NCBI RefSeq assembly: GCF_021533215.1
Contig: NZ_JAJNKA010000005.1
Coordinates: 62,001 to 126,000, forward strand
From: Portibacter lacus
GTDB lineage: Bacteria > Bacteroidota > Bacteroidia > Chitinophagales > Saprospiraceae
DNA length: 64,000 nucleotides
Direction: 5' to 3'
Made by a program: the position numbers and the translations under genes
The notes under the pieces: generated by a model
Database searches by the model: none
Told to the model about the DNA's origin: nothing
What the model saw: the letters and a program-made list of their open reading frames with translations, nothing else
Shown: in pieces, positions 17,468 through 27,422 of the stretch
How the letters are laid out: every line of letters starts with the position of its first letter
Position numbering within the stretch: the stretch's first letter is position 1

Positions 17468-20400
17468 TTAATAATTATATCGTAACCCAAATTGGATTCT
17501 TCTACCATATTGTTCACTACTTGTAGGTAGTGGATCTTGATCTATGTATTCTACGAAATAATCATCGATGTGATTTAGAATATTTGTAGCATTAGCATAA
17601 ATGGAAAGTCTTTCTGTTATATTCTGTTTCAAGCTTAAATCGACTAAAACGAAGTCATCATAGTATGACTCACTTAAGGCCAGTCGAGTATCGATTCCTG
17701 TGATCGATCTTTCCTGGTATCTAAAAGATAACCTTGAGCTGAATCCTTTGATGTCATAACCTAGAATTACATTGACGATCTTGTTCGGTTGGTCAGCGAA
17801 CCTTCCTTCTCTAGTCTTGTATTCGAAACCAATAATGTCCTTTGGGAAAAAACCTGACGAATCTACACCAACTACGGCTTCGTCAAAGTATGGATAATGA
17901 GTACTTGACGTTAAGAATGTTGCATTCACATCAAGGACGAAACCTTTAAGGAAATTAGACAAGTACCAGAAATTCGTTTGCCATGAAACCTCTATTCCCT
18001 TATAAGAAGACTTCTCTAAATTGTTAAAAGCAATATTTGTTCTTGCTACCGGCTCTAGTTCATCATATGGATAAAGTTCCTCTCCCGGTAAACCATCTAA
18101 GAATGTACTTGGAGCGTTAATGATTCTATCATTCCTTAATGGGAAGTAGTTGTTCATTGTAAAGATGAATCCTGTTACTTCTTTATAAAATGCATTCACT
18201 GTGAAAAGACCAATTTTATTACCATATACTGCCAATCCAAGATCGTAGTTATAAGCTGTCGAAGGTTTCAGGTATGGATTTCCTGAGGTAAACGCTGATG
18301 TAGAGTACTCTGGAATAATAACCAATGGAGAAAGCCTTCTGAAATCAGGTCTGGACGTACTTCTATAAGCTGCAGCCTGTAGAAAACTCCAATCGTTAAT
18401 TTTATACTTCATATTCAATGAAGGGAATAGAAACTCATTCATCCGATCTGCAGATGTTGGCCTAGGAACACCTTTTATTCCACTTACACTACCACTTTGG
18501 GTGAAAAGCAGATAGGATTGATAACTTGTTGCTTCTCTTTCATACCTCAATCCAGGTAAAATCATAAGCTTCTTCCATAGATTAAATTCAACCATTGCAA
18601 AACCTGCATAGGACTCTTCTCTATTTGTATAATCCTTGTAGAAATTACTATAGCCACCTTTCTGAAAGGATTTTTCACTGTTGTCCTTGAAGTCTTTATG
18701 CATTTCAGACAACATATTGATATCCGCTGACCATCCTAAGTTATATCTTCCATCAAGAAAAACACCTGGATCATAATTAGGATCTAGAAAGTTTATAGCT
18801 TCTAAACCACGCTGAGCACCAAGGTTAGTTTCAATCCAAGGATAAAGCGCTATTAATGCTTCTTTCCTAGACCTTCCGATTCCATATTGATAATCTACAA
18901 AGTCTTCATCTTGTCCACTATCTCTTGTTAGTAAGTGATACTTTCCACCGACAGTGATCACTCCAGAAAAATTCTTATTTAATTCAAATGGGATTTCATA
19001 GTTTAAAAGAATATCTCTATTAATGTCTTTTAATGTAGAGGTGCTTAATGAAGCACCTTGGAAATAGGTAGAATTAACATCAATATTCTGAAAACTATTT
19101 AATACTTCAGCTGGGTGTCTAAAGATTAAATAATCCTGATTGATTGGATCAGCACCATCATCTAATTGCAAGAAATCAAAGCTTGTGCTTGGAGAAGTAC
19201 TATTCGCAATGCTAGTTGATAGTGTAAGATTAAGATTCGTACCTAGAAACTTATACTTCGTCTGAAGTGAGTTAATGGTAAAGTTTGTATTATTTCTATA
19301 CTCTCCTACATTCTGACGATAAGGCTCATTAGGACTTGTGAAAGTAAAGCTGTTCGTTCTATTCGTGCTTTCATCAATTTTTCTATTGTACAATGAAAAA
19401 TATTTCACTTCGAAGAAGTCAGAATCATAATCCAGTACTAGCGTCGCTCCATTTCTAGACCTTTGGGTATTCTGATCAGTTAATGTTGCACCGAGAGTTC
19501 TGAATTTATATGACTCTTCCCCTGTAAGATTACCTTCTGAATCTAGCACTTGAGAAAGAATGGCTCCACTATAACTACCACCGAATCTGTGAGATGGCAG
19601 CTGCTTCGTCTCTGAGGTCAATTGCAATCTTGCACCTATTTTGTTTTTGAAGAAACGATTACTTACCGCTCCTACCACTTTGTAATTATTAAAGGAAGAA
19701 CCTAGGAAATTATAGCCTCCTTCCACATTGGTATTAAATTTCAGACCTTCGGATGCACTTCTGAGTTTAAGATTAATCGTTCCACCGATTGCATCTGCAT
19801 CCATATCTGCTCTAAGACTTTTAGATACTTCTACTCCTGAAAGCATTTCACCTTGAATAAGATTCAAATCCACACTTCTATCATAATCATTCGTCGAAGG
19901 CATTTTTATCCCTTCTATACTAACATTACTATATTTCGGTGAAAGTCCTCTTACAATTACCTTGTTAGCTTCTCCTGAAGAACGGGAAACCGATATCCCT
20001 GGAAGTCTTCCGATAGATTCCGCAGCATTAGCATCCGGTAGTTCTTCCATTTTTTCTGCGGAGATAACATTCACAATCTTATTAGAAGCTAGCTGCTCAT
20101 TGATCGCAGATATCTGCCCACTTGCTTGAGCTGAAATCGTTACCGCCTCGAGTAGTGTGCCGAAAGTTAATTCAACATCTATCGTAATTTTTTCTCCATC
20201 TTGAATTTGGATTTCTTGTCTGACATCTGTATAACCCAGATAGGAAACGACTAATGTATAATTACCTTCAGGTGCAAATAAAGTATAGTTTCCTTCTAGA
20301 TCCGTAGTCGTTCCAATAGAGGTCGAATCAAGAGAAACATTCGCAAATGCTAGAGACTCACCAGTACTTGCATCTGTTATTTTTCCAGAGATAATTCCAT

Positions 20401-20494
20401 TTGCAAAGGAGTCCGCCCCTATTAATGTTATTGAAATAAAGGATAGGCTCAGGATAAATAATGACGTCCTTAATGTAGTGTAGATTTTTTCCAT
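17468..20494 (-). CDS. TonB-dependent receptor
   Basis: The 1008-residue outer-membrane receptor has a signal peptide (about 1-32), a carboxypeptidase-regulatory-like domain (about 33-118, SGKITDASTGESLAFANVSL), a plug with PDANAAESIGRLPGISVSR and VIVRGLSPKYSNVSIEG (about 150-240), and a long barrel ending in the aromatic-terminated strand RRIQFGLRYNY. The plug resembles the TonB-Xanth-Caul-type receptors often involved in carbohydrate or complex-ligand uptake rather than SusC. It is followed by the beta-helix T9SS protein; no SusD is present. The substrate is unknown. An upstream direct repeat (20550-20567) may regulate it. Confidence 0.93.
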   Translation of the reverse strand: MEKIYTTLRTSLFILSLSFISITLIGADSFANGIISGKITDASTGESLAFANVSLDSTSIGTTTDLEGNYTLFAPEGNYTLVVSYLGYTDVRQEIQIQDGEKITIDVELTFGTLLEAVTISAQASGQISAINEQLASNKIVNVISAEKMEELPDANAAESIGRLPGISVSRSSGEANKVIVRGLSPKYSNVSIEGIKMPSTNDYDRSVDLNLIQGEMLSGVEVSKSLRADMDADAIGGTINLKLRSASEGLKFNTNVEGGYNFLGSSFNNYKVVGAVSNRFFKNKIGARLQLTSETKQLPSHRFGGSYSGAILSQVLDSEGNLTGEESYKFRTLGATLTDQNTQRSRNGATLVLDYDSDFFEVKYFSLYNRKIDESTNRTNSFTFTSPNEPYRQNVGEYRNNTNFTINSLQTKYKFLGTNLNLTLSTSIANSTSPSTSFDFLQLDDGADPINQDYLIFRHPAEVLNSFQNIDVNSTYFQGASLSTSTLKDINRDILLNYEIPFELNKNFSGVITVGGKYHLLTRDSGQDEDFVDYQYGIGRSRKEALIALYPWIETNLGAQRGLEAINFLDPNYDPGVFLDGRYNLGWSADINMLSEMHKDFKDNSEKSFQKGGYSNFYKDYTNREESYAGFAMVEFNLWKKLMILPGLRYEREATSYQSYLLFTQSGSVSGIKGVPRPTSADRMNEFLFPSLNMKYKINDWSFLQAAAYRSTSRPDFRRLSPLVIIPEYSTSAFTSGNPYLKPSTAYNYDLGLAVYGNKIGLFTVNAFYKEVTGFIFTMNNYFPLRNDRIINAPSTFLDGLPGEELYPYDELEPVARTNIAFNNLEKSSYKGIEVSWQTNFWYLSNFLKGFVLDVNATFLTSSTHYPYFDEAVVGVDSSGFFPKDIIGFEYKTREGRFADQPNKIVNVILGYDIKGFSSRLSFRYQERSITGIDTRLALSESYYDDFVLVDLSLKQNITERLSIYANATNILNHIDDYFVEYIDQDPLPTSSEQYGRRIQFGLRYNY

Positions 20495-20549
20495 ATATAT
20501 GTGTTACAAAGTGTTTGATATTAGTATACCCTTTTGTCCAGCGCAATGG

Positions 20550-20567
20550 CTTTACAATCCTTTACAA
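20550..20567 (-). promoter_or_regulatory. direct repeat TTGTAAAG, 10-bp period, upstream of the TonB receptor
   Basis: On the minus strand TTGTAAAG occurs twice, one helical turn apart, 56-73 nt upstream of the receptor start. Such spacing suits a dimeric activator. The rest of the 332-bp gap (20495-20826) holds a hairpin GTAGCAT-TG-ATGCTAC near 20640-20660 and no gene. Confidence 0.35.
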
Positions 20568-20826
20568 CATCATAGAATATGTTAATCTGAGAACTTGTGA
20601 TATTCACTCCCCTCTTAAACTTGTGCGCGTACACAGTAGCCCGTAGCATTGATGCTACTTAATCTTTAAATAAGCTGTCTTAGCAAATATATTACCGCAT
20701 TAATTTAAGTGAACTATACATCTTTCATGGTGTTAAAAGGCAAAAGTTTTTCAATAATTTTTTGGTTCTTTAAAAGTTTATTTATGTCGCAATTACTATT
20801 TTAATGATTTGGGTTGCGTTAGATTT

Positions 20827-22014
20827 TTATCTAACAAATGGATCCGAAAATCTCTCTGCTTGTACAAAGTCTTCATCGCTTAAAGTGTTCAGAAATGCGA
20901 CCAAAGCAGCTTTATCATTCTGATCAAACTTTAACAATCTAACTTGATCTCCCTGTACGAATTTGTCATCTAGATTCTGATGTAACTTCATATTATCACT
21001 GTAGTGATCGACCACCTCCTCTAAGGTCTCGAATCTACCATCGTGCATGTATGGTCCAGTTAGACCTATATTTCTTAACGTTGGAATTTTGAATTGACCA
21101 TTACTGAATCCGTTATCAGCATAAACGATATCTAATCCGATATTAGCAGTACCCATGATCTCAGGTCCAGCATATTCACTATTCCCAAATGAGTTGTCTT
21201 GTTGATTGATAAAACTATTACTAATAGAAGATCCACCACCGTTTCCGTCTGGCGCACTAAAGTTTATTCCTTTGTGACAAGTAGAACATTTCGCATGGTC
21301 GCTGAAAAAGATATCTTTTCCTCTCAATTCTAGTTCAGAATAATTAGAAAAGCCACTTTCAGATCCTTTATCAAACTTTGAATCCATGGAAACCATTGAC
21401 CTCAAAAACTGTGACAATGCTTCTACAACAAGTTGTTCCGTAAACTCTTCTGCTTGAAAAGCTTCTTCCACTAAAGGTTTATAATATTCAACTGAATTTA
21501 ATTTTTTAACGAGTTGTTCCATACTCTCCATTCCCATTTCGATATGGTTCTGGATTGGTTCTCTAATAAGGTTTTCTATACTATTAGAACGAGAATCCCA
21601 GAATAAGCTATTATTCACCACAGGATTAACGATTGCCATACTATTTCTTGGCGTTACTTTATTTTCGAAACCTACACTTAAGGCCTTATTATCTGCGAAA
21701 GCACTTTTTTGATCATGACAAGAAGCACATGAAACTCTATTATTCAATGAAAGTTGCGTGTCATAGAATAGGACTCTCCCTAGCTTAGCACCTTCATTGG
21801 TTACGCCGCTATTTCTTAAAAGTTGTGGAACTTGTCGAGAGGATTCACTTAATGAACTTGCATAATTAGCGTTTATGTAATCAAGGTTTTCGGTAGGAAG
21901 ATTTAACTGGATATCCTTTTTATAAACCTGAATATCTTTCTGACAACTGGTGAGTACCAATGCCAGAGTTATGATCACAAAGCTTGTAAACTTAAATTTT
22001 TCCATAGTCATCAT
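20827..22014 (-). CDS. di-heme cytochrome c peroxidase family lipoprotein (MauG/CcpA-like)
   Basis: The 395-residue protein has a lipoprotein signal (lipobox LTSC, Cys24) and two c-type heme motifs, CASCH (96-100) and CSTCH (243-247). The flanking phrases LGRVLFYDTQLS, NRVSCASCHDQKSAFAD, TPRNSMAIVNP, LFWDSR and FKIPTLRNIGLTGPYMHDGRF are diagnostic of bacterial di-heme peroxidases. It should be anchored in the envelope and reduce H2O2, or oxidise a partner as in MauG. It precedes the TonB receptor by 332 bp on the same strand, so it may belong to the same functional block. A hairpin GTTAGAT/ATCTAAC (20818-20835) overlaps the stop codon but has no T-run. Confidence 0.93.
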   Translation of the reverse strand: MMTMEKFKFTSFVIITLALVLTSCQKDIQVYKKDIQLNLPTENLDYINANYASSLSESSRQVPQLLRNSGVTNEGAKLGRVLFYDTQLSLNNRVSCASCHDQKSAFADNKALSVGFENKVTPRNSMAIVNPVVNNSLFWDSRSNSIENLIREPIQNHIEMGMESMEQLVKKLNSVEYYKPLVEEAFQAEEFTEQLVVEALSQFLRSMVSMDSKFDKGSESGFSNYSELELRGKDIFFSDHAKCSTCHKGINFSAPDGNGGGSSISNSFINQQDNSFGNSEYAGPEIMGTANIGLDIVYADNGFSNGQFKIPTLRNIGLTGPYMHDGRFETLEEVVDHYSDNMKLHQNLDDKFVQGDQVRLLKFDQNDKAALVAFLNTLSDEDFVQAERFSDPFVR

Positions 22015-22064
22015 CTTTTAAATCTATAGTTATAACGTGTAACTGGAGATTTATTTTAACTAAA

Positions 22065-22640
22065 TTAGAATTTATAATTTAAAAAAATAGAAATAGGGGG
22101 AATAATTGTTGCATTAAATATGCTAGATGTACCTCCTACAACTCCCACAAAGCCAATTCCTTCGGTGCTCAAACTCAAATTTTCAAAAATTAAATATTCT
22201 ATTCCCAGACCCAAACCGATCCCCGCTCCTGCATTCTCTGTATCCGTGAAGTCATTAATGGGAGAATTAAAATTTCCAGCCATTAGCATTAAATCAAAGG
22301 TTTGATAAAAAATAAACTTTTCATTTACTTCATTTCTCCGTTCGAAACCCAGCCGGATATTAACATTTAAAATATCGGTCCCACTATTATTAAAATCATC
22401 GTCTGACAGTATGTGCATTCCGATACCCATTCGAAAAGCATTCTTATCCTTAATAAATTTCATGGTCGCAGCATAAGGGCCCGTTTTATTTGTAATTTGT
22501 TTAAATGGGACCAATTGATTTACAAGTCCCGTCATATTCATTCCAAACTCAGTTATTAACTCAGACGAGTCATCATCACTCTGGGAAAACACAGATGATG
22601 AAAAAATAAACATTGCGATATAGATGACTAGTTTCTTCAT
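22065..22640 (-). CDS. small outer-membrane beta-barrel protein, paralogue of the next gene
   Basis: The 191-residue protein has a signal peptide (MKKLVIYIAMFIFSSSVFSQ) and alternating amphipathic strands with Gly-rich turns (GAGIGLGLGIEYLIFENLSLSTEG), ending in SIFLNYKF with the aromatic terminus expected for outer-membrane barrels (about 8 strands). It aligns with the neighbouring protein through AFRMGIGMHIL...VNIRLGFERRNEVNEKFIFYQTFDLM. No function is known. It lies only a few nucleotides downstream of its paralogue (stop-to-start 3 nt) and 50 nt upstream of the peroxidase, so the three are probably co-transcribed. Confidence 0.8.
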   Translation of the reverse strand: MKKLVIYIAMFIFSSSVFSQSDDDSSELITEFGMNMTGLVNQLVPFKQITNKTGPYAATMKFIKDKNAFRMGIGMHILSDDDFNNSGTDILNVNIRLGFERRNEVNEKFIFYQTFDLMLMAGNFNSPINDFTDTENAGAGIGLGLGIEYLIFENLSLSTEGIGFVGVVGGTSSIFNATIIPPISIFLNYKF

Positions 22641-22643
22641 TGT

Positions 22644-23306
22644 TTAAAATCTAACCATGATATATAAATGGATCGGAACTGAAATATTCGCCTGAAATTC
22701 AGAGGTCTGTCGAGTTGCATTGTTTTCAGGGCTAAATTTAAAAGTTTCCTTTTCTGTCTTTATATTATAAATACCATAAAAATTCCCTTCTGTTCCTAAA
22801 TAAATGTACTTGTTAATATAATATTCGAACCCATAGACTGGACCTCCTCCGACACCTATTGTATTCGAAGAAAGATTGGTTATATCTATATCATTACTAA
22901 AAGTACTTTCTTCGTTATTCATAGATGAAACCAAGTCAATCCCATAAAAAAAACCAAATCGATTCCCCAGGTACTTCTTCCTTTCATACCCAACTCTTGC
23001 CCGAACTTGAAAATTGTTAAATATGACTTGTTCTACATCTGTCAATGTTTCATCCGAATTCTTTAAGTTAAAACCAACACCGATACGAAGTGCACCTTTT
23101 TTCCGATTAACTTTTGCTACAAATGGGAAGGTTTCTATACTTGCATTGCTATTAGAATTGCCGATAAAACTGGTAAGAACATTTGTAATGTTTAGACCAA
23201 TGTCTGAAGTCTGAGGAAACGTAAATTTATCCTGTGCTGATAACGTTCTAGTCATTAGCAAAGAACACAAGACCACCAAACTATAAATTTTCCACTTTTT
23301 ATACAT
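22644..23306 (-). CDS. small outer-membrane beta-barrel protein
   Basis: From the ATG at 23306 the protein has 220 residues with a signal peptide (MYKKWKIYSLVVLCSLLMTRTLSAQ) and a predicted barrel ending IPVHLYIMVRF-like (VPIHLYIMVRF). The frame stays open to 23384, but those residues precede the signal peptide and would overlap the divergent rhomboid gene, so I prefer the internal start. ALRIGVGFNLKNSDE and VRARVGYERKKYLGNRFGFFYGIDLV match the paralogue downstream. The gene pair looks like a local duplication. No ligand is evident. Confidence 0.78.
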   Translation of the reverse strand: MYKKWKIYSLVVLCSLLMTRTLSAQDKFTFPQTSDIGLNITNVLTSFIGNSNSNASIETFPFVAKVNRKKGALRIGVGFNLKNSDETLTDVEQVIFNNFQVRARVGYERKKYLGNRFGFFYGIDLVSSMNNEESTFSNDIDITNLSSNTIGVGGGPVYGFEYYINKYIYLGTEGNFYGIYNIKTEKETFKFSPENNATRQTSEFQANISVPIHLYIMVRF

Positions 23307-23342
23307 TAATGTAAATATCATAAAATTTAATAAATTACATCT

Positions 23343-24020
23343 ATGATTTTTCCAATAGGTGATGAAAACGTAAAAGGTGGGCACCCACCTATTTTCAGTT
23401 ATGGCTTTATTGTCGTCAATTTAATTGTATTCATCTTTCAGTTAACGATGGACGGTGATGAATTAAGACAATTCTTTTTCACTTTTGGATCCATTCCTAA
23501 GGTTGTCCTTAACGGTGATAATTATTTTAGTCTTTTCTCTAGTATGTTTCTGCACAGTGGTCTGATGCACATCATAGGTAACATGATCTTTCTCTGGGTT
23601 TTCGCAGATAATATAGAAGCTGTTATTGGAAATGCGAATTTCTTACTCTTTTATCTTTTAGGTGGATTATTTGCAAGTGCTGGGCACATCCTTTTTAATA
23701 TCGATTCTAATATACCAAGCGTAGGAGCAAGTGGAGCGATTTCCGCAGTATTGGGCGCATATATTGTACTTTTTCCAAAGTCTCGAATCAAAGTACTTTT
23801 TTTTATTAAAATCTTTTATGTCTCGGCATTTCTCTTTTTAGGATTTTGGATAATTCAACAAGTAATTTCTGGGTTTTCAAATATGGGTCCTGAAACGGCA
23901 CAATCATCAGGTGTCGCTTGGTGGGCACACATCGGTGGATTCGTTTTCGGTGTTGCAGCTGGATTTTTCTTCAAGAAAAGAGGATACATGAACAAGGTGG
24001 AGTATAATCCAAAAGCATGA
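23343..24020 (+). CDS. rhomboid family intramembrane serine protease
   Basis: The 225-residue membrane protein has six helices and all rhomboid signatures: HxxxN-type motif HIIGN (76-80), catalytic Ser130 in GASG (128-131) and catalytic His196 in AHIGGF. It cleaves transmembrane substrates within the inner membrane. The fifth/sixth-helix spacing is normal, with an inserted soluble segment (FSNMGPETAQSSG) before the last catalytic helix. The start lies 36 nt from the divergent outer-membrane protein start. It precedes the glycogen genes by 73 nt, but a functional link is unlikely. Confidence 0.92.
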   Translation: MIFPIGDENVKGGHPPIFSYGFIVVNLIVFIFQLTMDGDELRQFFFTFGSIPKVVLNGDNYFSLFSSMFLHSGLMHIIGNMIFLWVFADNIEAVIGNANFLLFYLLGGLFASAGHILFNIDSNIPSVGASGAISAVLGAYIVLFPKSRIKVLFFIKIFYVSAFLFLGFWIIQQVISGFSNMGPETAQSSGVAWWAHIGGFVFGVAAGFFFKKRGYMNKVEYNPKA

Positions 24021-24093
24021 TTAATTAATTAATAATACCAGATTAGGTGAGTTTTAAATTAATTTTTAATAAATTATTCTCGAAATAAAACGA

Positions 24094-26001
24094 ATGGGAA
24101 CAAAAACAATAGTGCATAGCTTATTCACCGATTTTGATATTAATTTATTTAAATCTGGTAAGCATTTTAAGCTTTATGAAAAATTTGGAGCACATGCTCT
24201 AACGCTTAATAAAGAAAAAGGTGTTTACTTTTCTGTGTATGCACCCGCGGCGAGTAAAGTTCAAGTGATAGGAAACTTCAATTCTTGGAATGGAGAGGGT
24301 TATGAATTATATGTAAGGTGGGACAGTTCTGGAATTTGGGAAGGATTCATTCCTGGCGTGAAGGAAGGAGAATTATATAAATTTGAAATTCTATCTACCA
24401 AAGATGATCGAGTTCGTAAAAAAGCCGATCCATACGCTTTCAAGACTGAATTAATGCCACTTTCTGCTTCCATCGTCTGGTCATCAGACTACAAGTGGAA
24501 GGATAAAAAGTGGATGACAAAGGAACGTCCTATTAAAAACGCTCACGATGCACCTAATTCAATCTATGAAGTACACCTAGGTAGTTGGAAAAAAAATAAT
24601 AGTCACTCTCTTTCTTATACTGAGTTGGCGACCGATTTAGTGGATTATGTTAAAGATATGGGATTCACCCATGTGGAGATGATGCCGATTACAGAGCATC
24701 CATACTACCCTTCTTGGGGTTATCTTTCGACATCTTATTTCGCTCCGACGAGTCGCTTTGGCGATCCAGATGAGTTAAAATTCTTAATAGATGCTTTTCA
24801 TAAGGCTGGTATCGGAGTAATCGTAGACTGGGTCCCGGCTCATTTTCCGAATGACGATTTCGCGTTAGCTGATTTTGATGGAACTTGTGTATATGAGCAT
24901 TTCGATCGGCAGAAAGGTTTTCATCCTGACTGGAATAGTTTAATTTTCAATTTTGAAAGGAATGAAGTTCGTTCCTTTTTAATATCAAGTGCATTTTATT
25001 GGTTAGAACATTTTCACCTAGATGGATTGCGAGTAGATGCCGTGTCCTCCATGCTTTATCTAGATTATTCTAGAGAGGAAGGTCAGTGGTCGCCGAACAT
25101 ATTCGGAGGCAATGAATACTTAGCAGCTAAAGATTTTCTTCGCGACTTGAATATTGCCATTTATGGAACATTTCCTAATGTGCAGATGATTGCTGAAGAG
25201 TCTACTGCCTTTCCAGGAGTAACAAAACCTGCTCACCTCGGTGGTCTTGGATTTGGAAAAAAATGGATGATGGGTTGGATGAATGATACTTTGGCTTATT
25301 TCTCCAGAGATCCTATTCATAGAGTATACCATCATAATGAGATAAGCTTTTCATTGACCTATGCATTTACCGAAAACTTTTTGCTTCCGATATCACATGA
25401 TGAGGTCGTACACGGAAAGGGTTCTATCATTTCTAGGATGCCAGGTGATGATTGGCAGCAATTCGCTAATCTAAGATTGCTTTATTCTTATATGTTTACT
25501 CATCCTGGTGACAAATTACTCTTCATGGGTAATGAAATCGGTCAGCGAACAGAATGGAACTTTAACGAATCCATAGAATGGCAGATATTAGGCAACCTAC
25601 ATCATAAAGGAATCCAGACCCTCATTCGCAACCTGAATGCGATATTTACTGGTGAAGAAGCATTACATAAATTAAATTTTTCGGGAGAAGGATTCGAATG
25701 GATCTCTTATGACGATTATAAGAACAGTATTCTTTCTTACATAAGAAAGAGTGAAGATGAGTCTGTAATTGTCATATGTAATTTTACTCCAGTTGTTCAT
25801 ACTGAATATCGAATCGGAGTTCCTGAAAAAGGAAAATATAAAGTCTTAATGAATACCGATGACATCAAATATGGTGGTGCCGGCGGATCTAAGAAACGAG
25901 TATATAATTCTAAAGCTAAAGCGTCTCATGGGAAAGACAATAGTGTCGAGCTTATATTGCCTCCATTAGGTACGTTAATCTTAAAAAAAGAATCAAAATG
26001 A
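24094..26001 (+). CDS. glgB: 1,4-alpha-glucan branching enzyme
   Basis: The 635-residue GH13 enzyme introduces alpha-1,6 branches into glycogen. An N-terminal carbohydrate-binding module (about 40-120, VYAPAASKVQVIGNFNSWNG) precedes the TIM barrel with STSYFAPTSRFG (212-223), nucleophile Asp315 in GLRVDAVSSMLY, acid/base Glu368 in MIAEEST and Asp436 in ISHDEVVHGKGS, then a C-terminal beta domain. The length is near the short form of GlgB. Its last codons overlap glgA by 4 nt (ATGA). Confidence 0.96.
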   Translation: MGTKTIVHSLFTDFDINLFKSGKHFKLYEKFGAHALTLNKEKGVYFSVYAPAASKVQVIGNFNSWNGEGYELYVRWDSSGIWEGFIPGVKEGELYKFEILSTKDDRVRKKADPYAFKTELMPLSASIVWSSDYKWKDKKWMTKERPIKNAHDAPNSIYEVHLGSWKKNNSHSLSYTELATDLVDYVKDMGFTHVEMMPITEHPYYPSWGYLSTSYFAPTSRFGDPDELKFLIDAFHKAGIGVIVDWVPAHFPNDDFALADFDGTCVYEHFDRQKGFHPDWNSLIFNFERNEVRSFLISSAFYWLEHFHLDGLRVDAVSSMLYLDYSREEGQWSPNIFGGNEYLAAKDFLRDLNIAIYGTFPNVQMIAEESTAFPGVTKPAHLGGLGFGKKWMMGWMNDTLAYFSRDPIHRVYHHNEISFSLTYAFTENFLLPISHDEVVHGKGSIISRMPGDDWQQFANLRLLYSYMFTHPGDKLLFMGNEIGQRTEWNFNESIEWQILGNLHHKGIQTLIRNLNAIFTGEEALHKLNFSGEGFEWISYDDYKNSILSYIRKSEDESVIVICNFTPVVHTEYRIGVPEKGKYKVLMNTDDIKYGGAGGSKKRVYNSKAKASHGKDNSVELILPPLGTLILKKESK

Positions 26002-27422
26002 AAGTCTTACACGTAAGCACGGAATGTTATCCTGCAGCAAAAGCTGGAGGAATGGGAGATGTGGTAGGATCTTTACCCAAGTATTTGAAAAAGCATGGTA
26101 TTCAAGCCGATGTCATTATACCGAAATATGCTACGAAGTGGTTTCACGATAAAGCCTATGAAACTGTTTTTTCTGGTTCTTTTTACCAGAGAGGAAGCTA
26201 TATACAGTACGCTATTCAGAAAGTTAGGAGTAGTGGTTTAGATTTCGATCTATACTGTGCAGATATTCCGGGAAAGTTTGACCGCGATTCTATTTATTTA
26301 GGCTGGGATGGTCATGGTTTTCACGACGAAATCGACCGAAATATTGCCTTCCAGAGAGTTGCACTAAGTTGGTTAAATGATGAAAGTACCAACTACGATC
26401 TTGTGCACTGTCATGATCATATGACAGGCTTGATTCCGTTCTTTATGAAATATGGATATGAGTTTAGGAGTCTACAACAAATGCCTAGCTTTTTCACCAT
26501 ACACAATGCCGCTTATTATGGGCAAATGTCATGGAATAATAGGGATGTATTACCTGCTTTCGAAGATCAATATGCCGGTTTGTTAGACTGGGATAATACG
26601 ATTCATTCATTAGCGACCGCAGTAAAATGTGCAACCGTTGTGAACACTGTTTCCCCGAGTTATATGGAGGAAATTATAAATGTAAATAGCAGTTTGGCAT
26701 ATCTATTCCGCGGAGAAAAACATAAATGTATCGGTATTCTTAACGGGATAGACAATGATGAATGGGATACCAAAACAGATCAACTCATCAAGTACAATCG
26801 GAAGAGTTCATGGGTCGATTTCAAACAAAAGAATAAAGAAATATTTGCTGAAGAATACGGATTAGATCCGAATAAGCCTTGGTTTTCGTTCATCGGCAGA
26901 TTCAGCGAACAGAAAGGAGTCGATACTTTAGCTCCAGCTATACAAGCTGTCTATGAACAGAATAACAATGCCTGTTTTGTAATTTTAGGAAGTGGTGACA
27001 AGCGCCTCGAACATCAGATTTCAAGTATCGAGACTCCTGGAATTGTTAAAACATTCATCATGTATAATGAAGCTATTGCTCATCAGATCTATGCGAGCTG
27101 TGATTTCATTTTGATGCCATCTAGATTTGAACCTTGTGGTTTGAATCAAATGTTCGCCATGCGCTATGGAACCATACCTGTTGTCAGGTCTACTGGAGGT
27201 CTAAAAGACACGGTCGTGGAATCCGCAGAAGATGGTACTGGGTTCACCTACCAGGGAAGCAATTCTTATGAATTAGCAGAGGCAATGAAAAGAGCTCAAA
27301 GCACCTATGAAGACCACAATAACTTTAAAAAACTAAGGACGAGATGTACTCGAAAAAATTTCTCTTGGGATAAATCCGCAGAGGAATACGCGAATCAATA
27401 TAAAAAACTTAAGCATGACTGA
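25998..27422 (+). CDS. glgA: glycogen synthase (ADP-glucose type, GT5)
   Basis: The 474-residue enzyme elongates alpha-1,4-glucan from ADP-glucose. It opens with MKVLHVSTECYPAAKAGGMGDVVGSLPK, whose KAGG(M)GDV loop is the family signature, and contains FIGRFSEQKGVD (about 294-305) and MPSRFEPCGLNQMFAMRYG with the conserved Glu of the C-terminal Rossmann domain (about 373-391). It overlaps glgB by 4 nt and glgC by 8 nt, so the three glycogen genes are translationally coupled. Confidence 0.95.
   Translation: MKVLHVSTECYPAAKAGGMGDVVGSLPKYLKKHGIQADVIIPKYATKWFHDKAYETVFSGSFYQRGSYIQYAIQKVRSSGLDFDLYCADIPGKFDRDSIYLGWDGHGFHDEIDRNIAFQRVALSWLNDESTNYDLVHCHDHMTGLIPFFMKYGYEFRSLQQMPSFFTIHNAAYYGQMSWNNRDVLPAFEDQYAGLLDWDNTIHSLATAVKCATVVNTVSPSYMEEIINVNSSLAYLFRGEKHKCIGILNGIDNDEWDTKTDQLIKYNRKSSWVDFKQKNKEIFAEEYGLDPNKPWFSFIGRFSEQKGVDTLAPAIQAVYEQNNNACFVILGSGDKRLEHQISSIETPGIVKTFIMYNEAIAHQIYASCDFILMPSRFEPCGLNQMFAMRYGTIPVVRSTGGLKDTVVESAEDGTGFTYQGSNSYELAEAMKRAQSTYEDHNNFKKLRTRCTRKNFSWDKSAEEYANQYKKLKHD

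Noticed and set aside
20818-20835. Hairpin GTTAGAT/ATCTAAC as terminator of the peroxidase gene
   Set aside because: It overlaps the stop codon and has no T-run on the minus strand.
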